Origin: a virus
Direction: 5' to 3' (one strand)
Virus record (IMG/VR): IMGVR_UViG_3300009110_000302
Location: 53,536 to 117,535 of that record
DNA: 64,000 nt
In this document: positions 46,233-55,161 of the stretch, piece after piece
How the letters are laid out: each line of letters starts with the position of its first letter
How positions within the stretch are numbered: the stretch's first letter is position 1
Notes under the pieces: model-generated
Databases searched by the model: none
The model's input: the letters and a program-made list of their open reading frames with translations, nothing else
What the model was told of the DNA's origin: nothing
Program-made: the position numbers and the translations under genes

Positions 46233-48061
46233 TGTGGTACGCTCCAGAAAAATACAAAAAAGATATACTTGATGTAAATCAAGAGCTTCTTAAGTTGAAA
46301 GGTGATCTAGGAGAAAAAGAGGCCAAGATTACTCTTGTAAAGTTTCTAAAAGCTAACATAGGTTTTACCACGGAGCTTTTATCAGGAATTAAATTAGCGC
46401 CCTATCAAGAGGTTACTCTTAAAGGATTATTTAATAGGAACTTTAGCATGTGTGTCTGGGGCCGTGGTTGTGGCAAATCTTTTATAGCTGCTGTTTACTG
46501 TTTTTTGCAATGTATTTTTGAGCCGGGAACGAAAATAATGATCGCTGGACCAACCTTTAGGACAGCTAGGAACATATTTACCAATTTAGAAAAGATGGTA
46601 GATTCGAAAGGCGCTGAATTGTTACGGCAAGCGTTTCATATACAACCCTCTAAAAGAAACGACCAATATGAATGGCAAATTAATGGAGGAACGATAACAG
46701 CAATTCCGTTAAGCGGAGAAAAAATTCGTGGTTTTCGTGCAAACGTTTTGCTTTTAGACGAGTTCTTACTTCTTAGTGAAGACATAGTCAAAACTGTTCT
46801 TATGCCATTCTTGGTAGCTCCACAGAACATGAAGGAAAGAATTGAAATCAGAGAAATAGAAGACAGACTAATTAAAGAAGGAGCGATGAAAGAAGAAGAC
46901 CGAATGGTGTTCGAGAACGATTCTAAAATGATAGCTCTGTCTTCCGCTAGTTACACCTTCGAAAATTTATATAAAACCTACAAAGAGTGGGTGGAAAAAA
47001 TTTACTCTAAAGAAGAGTTGGATGCGAGCTATTTTATATCTCAAATGGGATACGAAGCTTTACCGGAAGAGATGATAGACACAACCATTATCGAAGAAGC
47101 TCAAAACGGAGGACAAAGTCATTCAAGTTTTCAACGAGAATATTGTGCTCAGTTCACAGATGGCAGCGATTCTTACTTTAGTGCTAAAAAAATGTTTGAG
47201 TGCACGGTCCCTGACGGAGATAAGCCAACCACTTTACTTAAAGGTAAACGAGATAAAAAATATATATTAGGAATTGATCCATCTTTTTCTAATAGTCCCA
47301 GTTCTGATTATTTTGCGATGTCTATTCTAGAACTTGATGATGAAAGAAAAGACGGAACCTTGGTACACAGTTATGCCGTAGCTGGTGGAGACTTAAAAGA
47401 TCATATAAGATATCTTTATTATGTTATTAAAAACTTCGATATAGAAATGATTTGTATTGATAATGCCGGTTATCAATTTATCGACTCCGCTAACGAATCT
47501 GAGTTATTTTTAAAAGACAACATAGACCTTAAATTCTTCGACTTTAATAGTGAAAAAGATGGCGATAATTATGCTATGGAATTAAAAAGAGCTAGAAGGG
47601 CTTACAATAAACAAAATGGAGCCATATGCTTTAAACAGGTATTCACTTCTGAGTTTATTCGAAAAGCCAACGAACACTTACAAGCGTGTATAGACCATAA
47701 AAAAATATGGTTCGCTTCCAAAACCTCTGCTCATGGCGACGTCTTTACAGGAGCGACAAAACAAAAGGTGGACGTTAGGCTAGTTTCGGAAGAGAACGTG
47801 GGCACATTTATAGAAACTCAAGACGACTTAATCTATCAGACAAAAAGGCAATGTGCTCTCGTAGAGGTTAAAACTACCGCAAGAGGTACGCAAACTTTCG
47901 ATTTACCTCATCATCTGAAGCGTAGCACTTCTGCCTCAAGAGCTAGAAAAGATAATTATACCACATTAATGCTTGCAAATTGGGCTTTAAAGTCTTATTA
48001 TGATATGATGGAAATAAATTTAGAAGACCAAGACGCTACTTTCGTCCCGAGGATGATATAA
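46232..48061 (+). CDS. terL: Terminase large subunit
   Basis: Walker A (VWGRGCGKSFIAA) near residue 76, Walker B (VLLLDEFLLL) near 172, and the C-terminal nuclease start ILGIDPSFSNSPSSDYFAMSIL near 344 with later acidic residues (MICIDNAGYQ near 408) define a 609-residue TerL. It cuts concatemers and pumps DNA into the prohead. It is followed by a late-type promoter and portal. Confidence 0.93.
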   Translation: MWYAPEKYKKDILDVNQELLKLKGDLGEKEAKITLVKFLKANIGFTTELLSGIKLAPYQEVTLKGLFNRNFSMCVWGRGCGKSFIAAVYCFLQCIFEPGTKIMIAGPTFRTARNIFTNLEKMVDSKGAELLRQAFHIQPSKRNDQYEWQINGGTITAIPLSGEKIRGFRANVLLLDEFLLLSEDIVKTVLMPFLVAPQNMKERIEIREIEDRLIKEGAMKEEDRMVFENDSKMIALSSASYTFENLYKTYKEWVEKIYSKEELDASYFISQMGYEALPEEMIDTTIIEEAQNGGQSHSSFQREYCAQFTDGSDSYFSAKKMFECTVPDGDKPTTLLKGKRDKKYILGIDPSFSNSPSSDYFAMSILELDDERKDGTLVHSYAVAGGDLKDHIRYLYYVIKNFDIEMICIDNAGYQFIDSANESELFLKDNIDLKFFDFNSEKDGDNYAMELKRARRAYNKQNGAICFKQVFTSEFIRKANEHLQACIDHKKIWFASKTSAHGDVFTGATKQKVDVRLVSEENVGTFIETQDDLIYQTKRQCALVEVKTTARGTQTFDLPHHLKRSTSASRARKDNYTTLMLANWALKSYYDMMEINLEDQDATFVPRMI

Positions 48062-48120
48062 ATTCTCATTTAAGGTTATTTTAGCTCATTTTTTTAAATT
48101 TTAGTTTTTTTTTATTCGTC

Positions 48121-48128
48121 AGTGTAAT
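48121..48128 (+). promoter_or_regulatory. Late-type promoter motif AGTGTAAT
   Basis: Lies 12 nt before the portal ATG, in the only intergenic gap of the packaging block. Confidence 0.5.
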
Positions 48129-48140
48129 ATTATCTAAGTT

Positions 48141-50084
48141 ATGCCAGCTAAAAAGACCCAAACTACGAACGCGAAACAAGGGAAACCTTCTATAGAAAAA
48201 AAGGCTTCTAGGAGGAAAAAGACCTCAAACGAAAGTACCCCCTTGATGACATCCTCTGCTTCTGCTAGGCAAGACACTGGGGTAAGAAGAAACAAATCTG
48301 GCTCTATAGTCCGAACGGACCGGTTTAGGAACATTGACGAAGGAATGGTTCCCTTTAACTATTCTCTGGGCCCGTATGGAAAATCAGCAACAAATTTAGA
48401 CGTAAGAGATACAGTCATCTTATGCCAAAAAGCTTATTATAATTTTGCTGTATTTAGAAACACTATCGATCTTATGACAGAGCTTTCTGTAAGCGAAGTT
48501 TATCTTACGGGTGGAAGTAAGAAGTCTAGGGAATTTTTTAACGCTTTTTTCAAGAAAGTTAATTTGAAAAGTCTACTTGATCGATTTTTCAGAGAGTATT
48601 ATAGGTCAGGGAACGTTTTTTTATATAAGTTCGAAAAAGATATTACTAAAGCGGATGCGAAAAGACTGACTCAGACTTACGCTAACACTCTAGGCAAAAT
48701 TTCAATTCCTGTTAGGTATACCTTGTTGAATCCCGCAGATATACAAGTAAGCGGTAATATCTCTTTCGCTACTGGAAAATTTTATAAAGTATTAAACTCT
48801 TATGAAATGATGAGGTTAAAGAACCCTCAGACAGAAGAAGACTACGAGGTTTTAGAAAGTCTTCCTAAAGAAACTAAAGAGCAATTAAATAATCAGTCCA
48901 AGCAATCCAACTCTATTCTAACCTTACCTTTGGACCCGAATAAAGTTTCAGCAGTTTTTTATAAGAAGCAAGATTATGAGCCTTTCGGAGTTCCGATGGG
49001 TTACCCAGTTTTAGAAGACATAAACTGGAAAGCTGAATTAAAAAAAATGGACATGGCTCTGACTCGGACTATGCAACAAATGATTTTACTTGTCACCATG
49101 GGTACCGAGCCCGACAAAGGAGGAGTGAACCAAAAGAATTTAGCGGCCATGCAGAGCCTTTTCGAAAATGAATCAATAGGCCGGGTTCTGATTGCAGATT
49201 ATACGACAAAAGCAGAATTCGTTATCCCTAAGATTGCAGACTTACTAGACCCTAAAAAATATGAAGTGGTAGATAGAGATATACAAATGGGTTTAAATAA
49301 TGTTTTAGTAGGGGGAGAAAAATTCGCTAACCAAAGCGCAAGAATCGATGTGTTTATAGCTAGACTAACCCAAGCGAGAGAAACTTTTATTAACGACTTC
49401 TTAATGCCTGAAATTAAATCTATAGCTAAAAAATTAGGCTTAAGAAATTATCCTACTCCAATTTTTGAAGACATTAAATTGAAAGACCCTTATAACAACA
49501 ATAGAATCTATAGTCGTTTAATTGAGTTAGGTATTTTAACACCAGAAGAAGGTTTAGAGGCTTTGCAGAGCGGTAGATTACCGACTAAAGAAGAATCTCT
49601 TGAGTCTCAAAAAGAATATGTAGACTACAAAGAGGAAGGCTTGTTCGCGCCTATAGCACCAAATCAAGACGCTGAAGAAGGCTCTAGTCAAACAGGCAGT
49701 GGTAGACCCAACGGGACGACCAGCCCTCAAAACACAAAAACTATCAAACCGATAGGTGAAGGAGTGGGAAAGGAAATTTTTTCTCTTGAGAAGGTTAAAG
49801 ATAACATGATTTTAGCCCAAAAATTAAATAATAAAATTGAGACAGAGCTTAAGAAAAAACACGAGCTTAAAGAATTGTCTCGAGAGCAATTAAATATAGC
49901 TTCTCAAATAGCAGACATAATCATAGTGAACGAAGAGCCTAAGTCTTGGATAAGAAAAGCTAAGAGCTATTTAAATAAGCCCGTAGATAAAAATTTAGAT
50001 AAGGTCAAAGAGGTTCAAAAGCTTGCTGCTGACCATCAGGTTGATGAATATTTAGCGGGTATATTATATGTTAGTAAAAAGTAA
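48141..50084 (+). CDS. Portal protein
   Basis: The 647-residue protein directly after TerL has the portal-like layout: a basic N-terminus, IDLMTELSVSEVYLTGGSKKSREFFNAFF near residue 112, VRYTLLNPADIQVSG near 193, a helical stem with DMALTRTMQQMILLVTMG near 310, and YEVVDRDIQMGLNNVLVGGEKFANQSARIDVF near 373. It forms the dodecameric DNA port. The C-terminal 150 residues are Lys/Glu-rich helices. Confidence 0.85.
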   Translation: MPAKKTQTTNAKQGKPSIEKKASRRKKTSNESTPLMTSSASARQDTGVRRNKSGSIVRTDRFRNIDEGMVPFNYSLGPYGKSATNLDVRDTVILCQKAYYNFAVFRNTIDLMTELSVSEVYLTGGSKKSREFFNAFFKKVNLKSLLDRFFREYYRSGNVFLYKFEKDITKADAKRLTQTYANTLGKISIPVRYTLLNPADIQVSGNISFATGKFYKVLNSYEMMRLKNPQTEEDYEVLESLPKETKEQLNNQSKQSNSILTLPLDPNKVSAVFYKKQDYEPFGVPMGYPVLEDINWKAELKKMDMALTRTMQQMILLVTMGTEPDKGGVNQKNLAAMQSLFENESIGRVLIADYTTKAEFVIPKIADLLDPKKYEVVDRDIQMGLNNVLVGGEKFANQSARIDVFIARLTQARETFINDFLMPEIKSIAKKLGLRNYPTPIFEDIKLKDPYNNNRIYSRLIELGILTPEEGLEALQSGRLPTKEESLESQKEYVDYKEEGLFAPIAPNQDAEEGSSQTGSGRPNGTTSPQNTKTIKPIGEGVGKEIFSLEKVKDNMILAQKLNNKIETELKKKHELKELSREQLNIASQIADIIIVNEEPKSWIRKAKSYLNKPVDKNLDKVKEVQKLAADHQVDEYLAGILYVSKK

Positions 50085-50086
50085 TT

Positions 50087-51184
50087 ATGTTGCGAAACCG
50101 AATCATTCACCAGAATGAGCTTCTGTATGTTGGACACGCTTTAGAATCCGGTCAAACATATTCTGCCCCTATCGTTACTAATCTAGATAAAGTCCAGTCT
50201 ATCTCTTACGAATTCGCTTATGGTAGGTCTGAAGTTTCTGTAGTTGGAGAATCTAGCCCCGTTGATAGGCCCGTTAATTCTAGCCCTATAACAAATTTAA
50301 ATATCGATTATTTAATTGGCTCTTTCCATAATGAAAAACACTTAGGAATGAAAATTACGCCTCAAGGTTTTAGTTCTAGTTTTGCTTTATTAAGCGGTTT
50401 AGCAGACGAAACAGATAGAAGTAACGATAGGAGAAATCTATATTTAGTTACAAGCGAACAGGGCGTAGATGTGATGGAGGGGCAAACCGGGAACATAAGC
50501 GGGGTGCTATGTTTTCACGATTGTCAAATAAATAGTTACAATGCTAGTTTTACAGTAGGCGACTTACCTAGGGCTTCAATATCTTTGCAAGGGGTAAACG
50601 CAAGTTACTTTAGTTCGGGCTCAGGTTTAGATGTAAAAGTCTTGGATAGAAAAACTGCGGACACGGCAGATACTATAGATGTTTCCATACCCATGTCAGG
50701 GAACCAGATTTCTTTTTCAGAGACTTTTATTCCCGGAGAGATTAATGTAGAATTCTATAACTCTGACGGTAGCCCTATAGCGACCACTGGATTTACTCCG
50801 ATCACAAACCAAAAAGTCCAATCTTTTGATTTAAGTTTTTCCATTAATAGAAATGAAATTAATTTAGTTGATCATAAGATTAATTATGACAGATTGTTGT
50901 CTACCCCAATTATAGGAACAAGCTCTATGTCAATTATAGATCACGGAACTCAATCTGGAGACTTATCCGACGTTCTTAATAACTCTGAAGAGTATAAGAT
51001 AATAACTAAAATAATGCATAACTCTGCTCATAAAATGAGCTTTACTCTCAATAAAGTAAAAATAGATAAAATAAGTTACTCTCACTCTATAGGCGACAAG
51101 AAAATGATTAACCTTGCCCTCTCTTTCCCTATTGACCCGTTCAATGAAAACAAAAGCCTTAATTTCAGTGGTGCTTATTATTAG
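50087..51184 (+). CDS. Structural protein, tail-tube-like
   Basis: A beta-rich 365-residue protein with Ser/Asn/Gly-rich loops, no signal and no membrane segment. ISYEFAYGRSEVSV and NLNIDYLIGSFHNEKHLGMKI resemble a pattern found in marine phage tail proteins. Being next to the portal, a tail-tube or connector role is likely. Confidence 0.55.
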   Translation: MLRNRIIHQNELLYVGHALESGQTYSAPIVTNLDKVQSISYEFAYGRSEVSVVGESSPVDRPVNSSPITNLNIDYLIGSFHNEKHLGMKITPQGFSSSFALLSGLADETDRSNDRRNLYLVTSEQGVDVMEGQTGNISGVLCFHDCQINSYNASFTVGDLPRASISLQGVNASYFSSGSGLDVKVLDRKTADTADTIDVSIPMSGNQISFSETFIPGEINVEFYNSDGSPIATTGFTPITNQKVQSFDLSFSINRNEINLVDHKINYDRLLSTPIIGTSSMSIIDHGTQSGDLSDVLNNSEEYKIITKIMHNSAHKMSFTLNKVKIDKISYSHSIGDKKMINLALSFPIDPFNENKSLNFSGAYY

Positions 51185-51190
51185 TGTAAA
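51183..51190 (+). promoter_or_regulatory. Late-type promoter motif AGTGTAAA
   Basis: The box overlaps the preceding stop and lies 5 nt before ATG 51196 (17 nt before ATG 51208). Confidence 0.4.
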
Positions 51191-51195
51191 GACTA

Positions 51196-52359
51196 ATGGT
51201 AATCACCATGAATGAAGAAAGCCAAAATAAAACAACACCTTTAAACGAATATCAATACGGCTCCCCGGACTTAATTGTGCCTGATATTCCTATGCCTGCT
51301 CCTCCGGAACCTAAGAAAGAAGTCGTAGATAAAGTCGATGGAGCTTTTCGGTTTGCTTTTGTCGGAGCGGGACAAGGCGGCTCTAGGATTGCAGAGATTT
51401 TTCACAAACTAGGCTATCGAAAAATAGCCGTCATGAATACCGCTCAGCAAGATTTAAATTTAATAAAAGTAGAACATAAACTATGCATAGGTGACGGTGG
51501 TGCGGGCAAAGAGCCTTCTGTAGCAAGAAAAAAGTTTGATGAAAGAAAAGAAGACGTTTTTGATTTTCTGAGAGATTCTTTAGGAGAAGGCGTTGATAGA
51601 TATTTTATTTGTGCGGGCGCTGGAGGGGGAACGGGCGCGGGGACGGTGATGCCTTTAATTGAAACTGCTTCAGAATTGCAAAAATCTCAAGGGTCTTCAA
51701 CCGATAAAGTAGGAGTAATTTTAGCTTTACCAAAAGTCTCAGAAGGGACAAAAGTTAATGCTAATGCTTATCAGGTTTTAGAAGAAGTATACAGCGCTGT
51801 AGAAAGCGGCTTAGTCTCTCCTTTGGTTGTTGTCGACAACGAAAAAATAAATAAACTTTACCCCGGTCTTGGCGTGGCTCCGTTTTGGCAAACAGCTAAT
51901 ATGAGTATAGCTGGACTATTCCATTTGTTCAATAATACTGCTACTAAAGACAGTTCTTTTTCTACTTTTGACACAAACGACTACAAACAGGTTCTCGATT
52001 CAGGCATGATAGTTTTCGGAGCTACCCAAATAATGCAATGGGAAAATCCAAGCGATATAGCTCAAGCAGTTAGAGACAACTTAAAAACTAATGTCCTTTC
52101 GGGAGGTGTAGACTTATCTACTGGCACTAGCGCAGGAGTAATCATGATAGGGGGGAACGAGGTCTTAAATAACGTTCCTCAGGATCACCTAGATAAAGCA
52201 TTTGAACAATTTACTAGAATACTAGCAAATGGTAGCGTGGTGCATAGAGGTATCTATAGCGGTAACAAAGATAATCTAACAGCTTATACCATGATTGGGG
52301 GCTTAGGTAAACCTCATGAGAAGCTGGAAGAACTTAAAAAACATGGAGGGCTTTTATAA
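51196..52359 (+). CDS. FtsZ/tubulin-like GTPase
   Basis: The protein has FAFVGAGQGGSRIAEIF near residue 54 (first nucleotide loop), MNTAQQDL near 80, the tubulin/FtsZ signature CAGAGGGTGAGT near 138-149 (G-box) and VVVDNEKINKLYPG near 212 in place of the usual ribose-binding segment. A Pro-rich 45-residue N-terminal extension comes first. At 387 residues it is tubulin-superfamily length. Phage tubulins such as PhuZ centre or move DNA or virions; this one lies within the virion gene block. The start may be 51196 or 51208. Confidence 0.85.
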   Translation: MVITMNEESQNKTTPLNEYQYGSPDLIVPDIPMPAPPEPKKEVVDKVDGAFRFAFVGAGQGGSRIAEIFHKLGYRKIAVMNTAQQDLNLIKVEHKLCIGDGGAGKEPSVARKKFDERKEDVFDFLRDSLGEGVDRYFICAGAGGGTGAGTVMPLIETASELQKSQGSSTDKVGVILALPKVSEGTKVNANAYQVLEEVYSAVESGLVSPLVVVDNEKINKLYPGLGVAPFWQTANMSIAGLFHLFNNTATKDSSFSTFDTNDYKQVLDSGMIVFGATQIMQWENPSDIAQAVRDNLKTNVLSGGVDLSTGTSAGVIMIGGNEVLNNVPQDHLDKAFEQFTRILANGSVVHRGIYSGNKDNLTAYTMIGGLGKPHEKLEELKKHGGLL

Positions 52360-52360
52360 T

Positions 52361-52792
52361 ATGTCAATCGAATTGATAACAATGGCTGCTGGAGGAATAA
52401 CCGGCTTTATCTTCAGATACTTAGCTGAACGAGCAAAAGAGAGAGCAGAGATTTATAAAATGGCCTTAGGCATTAAAAAAGCCCAAGACGATTCTGCTGA
52501 TAGAGCGGCTAAGAGGGTTCCAATAGATGCTGGTAAGTGGGTTAGAAGAGCTATAGTTTGCGCTATACTATTTGCAGTTGTTTTAGCTCCATTCATTTTA
52601 TCTTTATTAGGTCATTCTACAATCGTGCAGATAGAGACAGAAGCTCCAACTTGGTTCTTCGGTCTATTTGGGGGAGGCACGGAAGTTTTATTTGTAGAGA
52701 TGAAAGGTTACTTAATGGTCCCAGAAGTGAGGCAAGCTTTGACAGCGATCATAGGATTTTATTTTGGGAACGCAGCAGCTAAAACGAGGTGA
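52361..52792 (+). CDS. Holin-like membrane protein (143 aa)
   Basis: Hydrophobic segments lie at about 4-18, 62-84 and 95-107/125-137. The ending VRQALTAIIGFYFGNAAAKTR is like three-helix phage holins. It directly precedes a u-spanin-like gene, which supports a lysis role. GGAGGG stands upstream of the ATG. Confidence 0.6.
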   Translation: MSIELITMAAGGITGFIFRYLAERAKERAEIYKMALGIKKAQDDSADRAAKRVPIDAGKWVRRAIVCAILFAVVLAPFILSLLGHSTIVQIETEAPTWFFGLFGGGTEVLFVEMKGYLMVPEVRQALTAIIGFYFGNAAAKTR

Positions 52793-52820
52793 AATTAAAC
52801 TGTTATTCGGGCTTTCTATT

Positions 52821-53516
52821 ATGAAGCTATTTATTCTATCTTTACTTGTGCTCATCGGTTGTTTGTCGGGTTGTAAAACAGGAGGATCTTGGGTTAAGTC
52901 CGCCTCTCCAAATATTAAGGTTATCTCGCCAAGCGATTTAATAAAGAACCCGAACGGAACTTTCCGTTTGAAAGATGGCAATACCCTTCCCGAAAAAGAA
53001 AAAGTTACTTCGAAAGAAATACCTCCGCCTAAAAAAGTCAACAAGCCTCAGGTAATTAACGAGCCTCAAAAAACAGAAAATAAAATTGTTAGCGAAAAAG
53101 TTAAGCTTCAGGGCGCGAAATCTAAACCTACCGCTCCAGCTAACTCTAGCGTAAAACCCCAACCTTTTCCTTCTGACCAAGTCAAAGCCTCCGGAAGCGA
53201 GACTGCTTTTGAGCCAACCGTAACTGACATAAGGATGAATATTGTGCCTAAAAATACAGAGCCTAAAGGAAAAGTTGACAAATCAATCGATACCGTTATT
53301 ATAGAGGAAGAAAAAATGAAAATAGATTGGGCAGGATTATTTATGTTTTATTTCATGGCAATTATGATATTGATCATGAGTTGGATGGTTTACGACTTAA
53401 TAAAAGACTTTTTGTACAATAAGAAAAGGAATAAAGAAATAAACCCTTTTAAAAAAGAAGAAGCTAAAAAGCCCCTCTATGGCGCAAAAGGTCGCAAAAG
53501 ACGTCGAAAAGAATAA
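52821..53516 (+). CDS. Lipoprotein with C-terminal membrane helix (u-spanin-like)
   Basis: The N-terminal signal (KLFILSLLVLIGCLSGC) has a lipobox near residue 18. The middle 130 residues are Lys/Pro-rich and periplasmic. A C-terminal membrane helix (GLFMFYFMAIMILIMSWMVYDLI near 173-195) is followed by a basic tail. Outer-membrane lipid anchor plus inner-membrane helix is the architecture of unimolecular spanins, which fuse the two membranes at lysis. The call rests on topology and on the holin-like neighbour. Confidence 0.6.
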   Translation: MKLFILSLLVLIGCLSGCKTGGSWVKSASPNIKVISPSDLIKNPNGTFRLKDGNTLPEKEKVTSKEIPPPKKVNKPQVINEPQKTENKIVSEKVKLQGAKSKPTAPANSSVKPQPFPSDQVKASGSETAFEPTVTDIRMNIVPKNTEPKGKVDKSIDTVIIEEEKMKIDWAGLFMFYFMAIMILIMSWMVYDLIKDFLYNKKRNKEINPFKKEEAKKPLYGAKGRKRRRKE

Positions 53517-53538
53517 AAATCATTTCTTATCGTTTCCG

Positions 53539-53572
53539 AGAGTCGTAGTTTTATTTTACGGCTCTTTTTTTT
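53539..53572 (+). terminator. Rho-independent terminator
   Basis: AGAGTCGTA pairs with TACGGCTCT (one G-U), then eight T. Confidence 0.82.
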
Positions 53573-53574
53573 AT

Positions 53575-53582
53575 GGTGTAAT
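53575..53582 (+). promoter_or_regulatory. Late-type promoter motif GGTGTAAT
   Basis: Directly after the terminator and 21 nt before ATG 53604, with AGGA between. Confidence 0.5.
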
Positions 53583-53603
53583 AAAAAAATAGGATTATTT
53601 GTT

Positions 53604-53987
53604 ATGAAATATTTAAAAGAAGCGCCAAGCCACATCTGGACGTTCATACATAAACATACTAACGTAGTTGTCACCGTTTTAATTTGTTTGTGTTTTTTCT
53701 TCTTCTATAAAATATCTAACGACACGAAGCATTACGAAAAATTACATAATCTTCAAATGGAAAACGTAATGCTGTCCAATGAGTTAGGACAAGCGATTGA
53801 CATGATCACTGAACAAGGAAGACATGTAAATAAAATAGAAGAGAGTCTAGAGCTGAGAACGCAGCAATTAAATGAAGCTGCAGCGTTTGTAAATTTTCTA
53901 ATCGAGAAGTTAAAGAGTTTAGGAGAATGGCCCCCTAAAGAGGACCCATCCCCAAAACCCGGTAATCCTACCAGAAGCGAAGCTTAA
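53604..53987 (+). CDS. Membrane-anchored coiled-coil protein (i-spanin-like)
   Basis: One N-terminal membrane helix (VVVTVLICLCFFFFYKI, about residues 23-39) is followed by a coiled-coil periplasmic part (EKLHNLQMENVMLSNELG, HVNKIEESLELRTQQLNEAAAFV) and a Pro-rich tail. This is the architecture of an i-spanin. With a u-spanin-like gene upstream it is either a second spanin or a structural membrane protein. Confidence 0.5.
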   Translation: MKYLKEAPSHIWTFIHKHTNVVVTVLICLCFFFFYKISNDTKHYEKLHNLQMENVMLSNELGQAIDMITEQGRHVNKIEESLELRTQQLNEAAAFVNFLIEKLKSLGEWPPKEDPSPKPGNPTRSEA

Positions 53988-53999
53988 GGAAGGATAACC

Positions 54000-54269
54000 A
54001 TGAAAGAAAATGTACGCTTGTATACCAAGCAAAATAGGCATTGGTGGTCTCATGAGAAAAATACCAAATGGGCCATACAAGATAAAGAAGGGTATTGGTG
54101 GCTTGTCGGTGGTTCTGAATTTCCAGAAAAGAAAATAGAAGAAAAAGAAATGAAATGCGGACTTCCTCCAACCTTCGATTTAAAGACTCTTGTTTGGAGA
54201 ATATTTCTAGGGGCGCTTATCGGAACTTTCATCGGTATAGTCATAGGTTTAATTATCCTTTCATTATGA
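54000..54269 (+). CDS. Small tail-anchored membrane protein (89 aa)
   Basis: A Trp-rich soluble part (YTKQNRHWWSHEKNTKWAIQDK, then GYWWLVGG) and a C-terminal Gly-rich helix (IFLGALIGTFIGIVIGLIILSL). AAGGA lies 6 nt before the ATG. It overlaps the next gene by ATGA. Unknown; part of the membrane/lysis cluster. Confidence 0.6.
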   Translation: MKENVRLYTKQNRHWWSHEKNTKWAIQDKEGYWWLVGGSEFPEKKIEEKEMKCGLPPTFDLKTLVWRIFLGALIGTFIGIVIGLIILSL

Positions 54270-54787
54270 GTAAATACATAATATACTTCATAATAATTTC
54301 TTATTTATCTTTATTTAATATAGGATGTTCTCTTTTTCGTCCAGACTCTTTAAGTAGAGAAGATGGCTACTACACTCAACATCTCCAATCTTGTGGCCCT
54401 AGGGCTGCTCAAAAAGCTATTCAGAATTTAAAGAAGCACGGAGTTTGGGATGAGAGATATATAACCGTTTTAGAGGTAGGCAAAAAAATACAAAATAATG
54501 GAGGTAACGCTTCTAGGCTCTTTTTATCTTTGTTCAACCATAGAACCATGCAAATAACCTTTCCTTACGAGATGGAAAGATTTTTTGAGAAGGAAGGGTT
54601 TAAAGTGTCTCGGGTTAAGTCTTTAAAAGGGTTAGACCCAGAAACAGATACAGCCTTAGTCCTAGTAAGGGGTTCTGTCCTCTCAAAATATTGGCATTGG
54701 GTGTGTTTCCCTACGGATCATTTTATTGAGGACTATTTCGGGAAAGAGACTAAAATCCATATAATTCTGCTGGTTGAAAAAAAGTAA
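54266..54787 (+). CDS. Lipoprotein with papain-like Cys/His motifs
   Basis: ATG 54266 gives a signal with a lipobox at FNIGC (Cys near residue 21). The mature part has HLQSCGPRAAQKAIQNL near residue 38, a CGxxA motif like C39 or papain-like peptidases, and KYWHWVCFPTDHFIEDYFG near 139, where the His would lie. It may be a periplasmic peptidase or amidase that helps lysis, or a degenerate relative. Activity is not certain. Confidence 0.5.
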   Translation: MSKYIIYFIIISYLSLFNIGCSLFRPDSLSREDGYYTQHLQSCGPRAAQKAIQNLKKHGVWDERYITVLEVGKKIQNNGGNASRLFLSLFNHRTMQITFPYEMERFFEKEGFKVSRVKSLKGLDPETDTALVLVRGSVLSKYWHWVCFPTDHFIEDYFGKETKIHIILLVEKK

Positions 54788-54795
54788 AATTTTTC

Positions 54796-54823
54796 TTGTC
54801 ATTTTTTCATTGGGAGCTATAAT
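54796..54823 (+). promoter_or_regulatory. Sigma-70-like promoter
   Basis: TTGTCA, 16 bp, TATAAT without the AACY element; ATG 54834 is 10 nt past the -10. Confidence 0.55.
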
Positions 54824-54833
54824 GTTCCTGAAT

Positions 54834-55046
54834 ATGAAAAGAATATATATATTAATTGCTGTGTTGTCTATCTTTACGCTAGGCACGGGCTGTAGTACAA
54901 CTTGCAAGCTTCCTTCTGTAACTTTAGGAGGAGCAGCAAACCAAAAAGCGCTTATTGGCGCTTCTGCGGGAAAAAAGGGCTTAAATTTAACTGCACCGTT
55001 AGTTAATGTTGACGTCCCTTTCCCTTCTGCTTCTGTTGACAAATAA
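54834..55046 (+). CDS. Small lipoprotein (70 aa)
   Basis: MKRIYILIAVLSIFTLGTGC is a lipoprotein signal with Cys20. The mature part is Gly/Ala/Pro-rich. ATG 54822 is an alternative start but lies in the -10. It is followed by a strong terminator. Confidence 0.6.
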   Translation: MKRIYILIAVLSIFTLGTGCSTTCKLPSVTLGGAANQKALIGASAGKKGLNLTAPLVNVDVPFPSASVDK

Positions 55047-55074
55047 TCCAAAAGACTAGAAGCTCTATTATATA

Positions 55075-55110
55075 ACCTCGCACCTGAGACATGGTGTGAG
55101 GTTTTTTTTA
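55075..55110 (+). terminator. Rho-independent terminator
   Basis: ACCTCGCACC pairs with GGTGTGAGGT, then TTTTTTT. It ends the lysis-type cluster. Confidence 0.88.
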
Positions 55111-55161
55111 TTTTTTTTATAATTTTAAATATCTTACCGTATAATTGTCGTGTATTTATAG

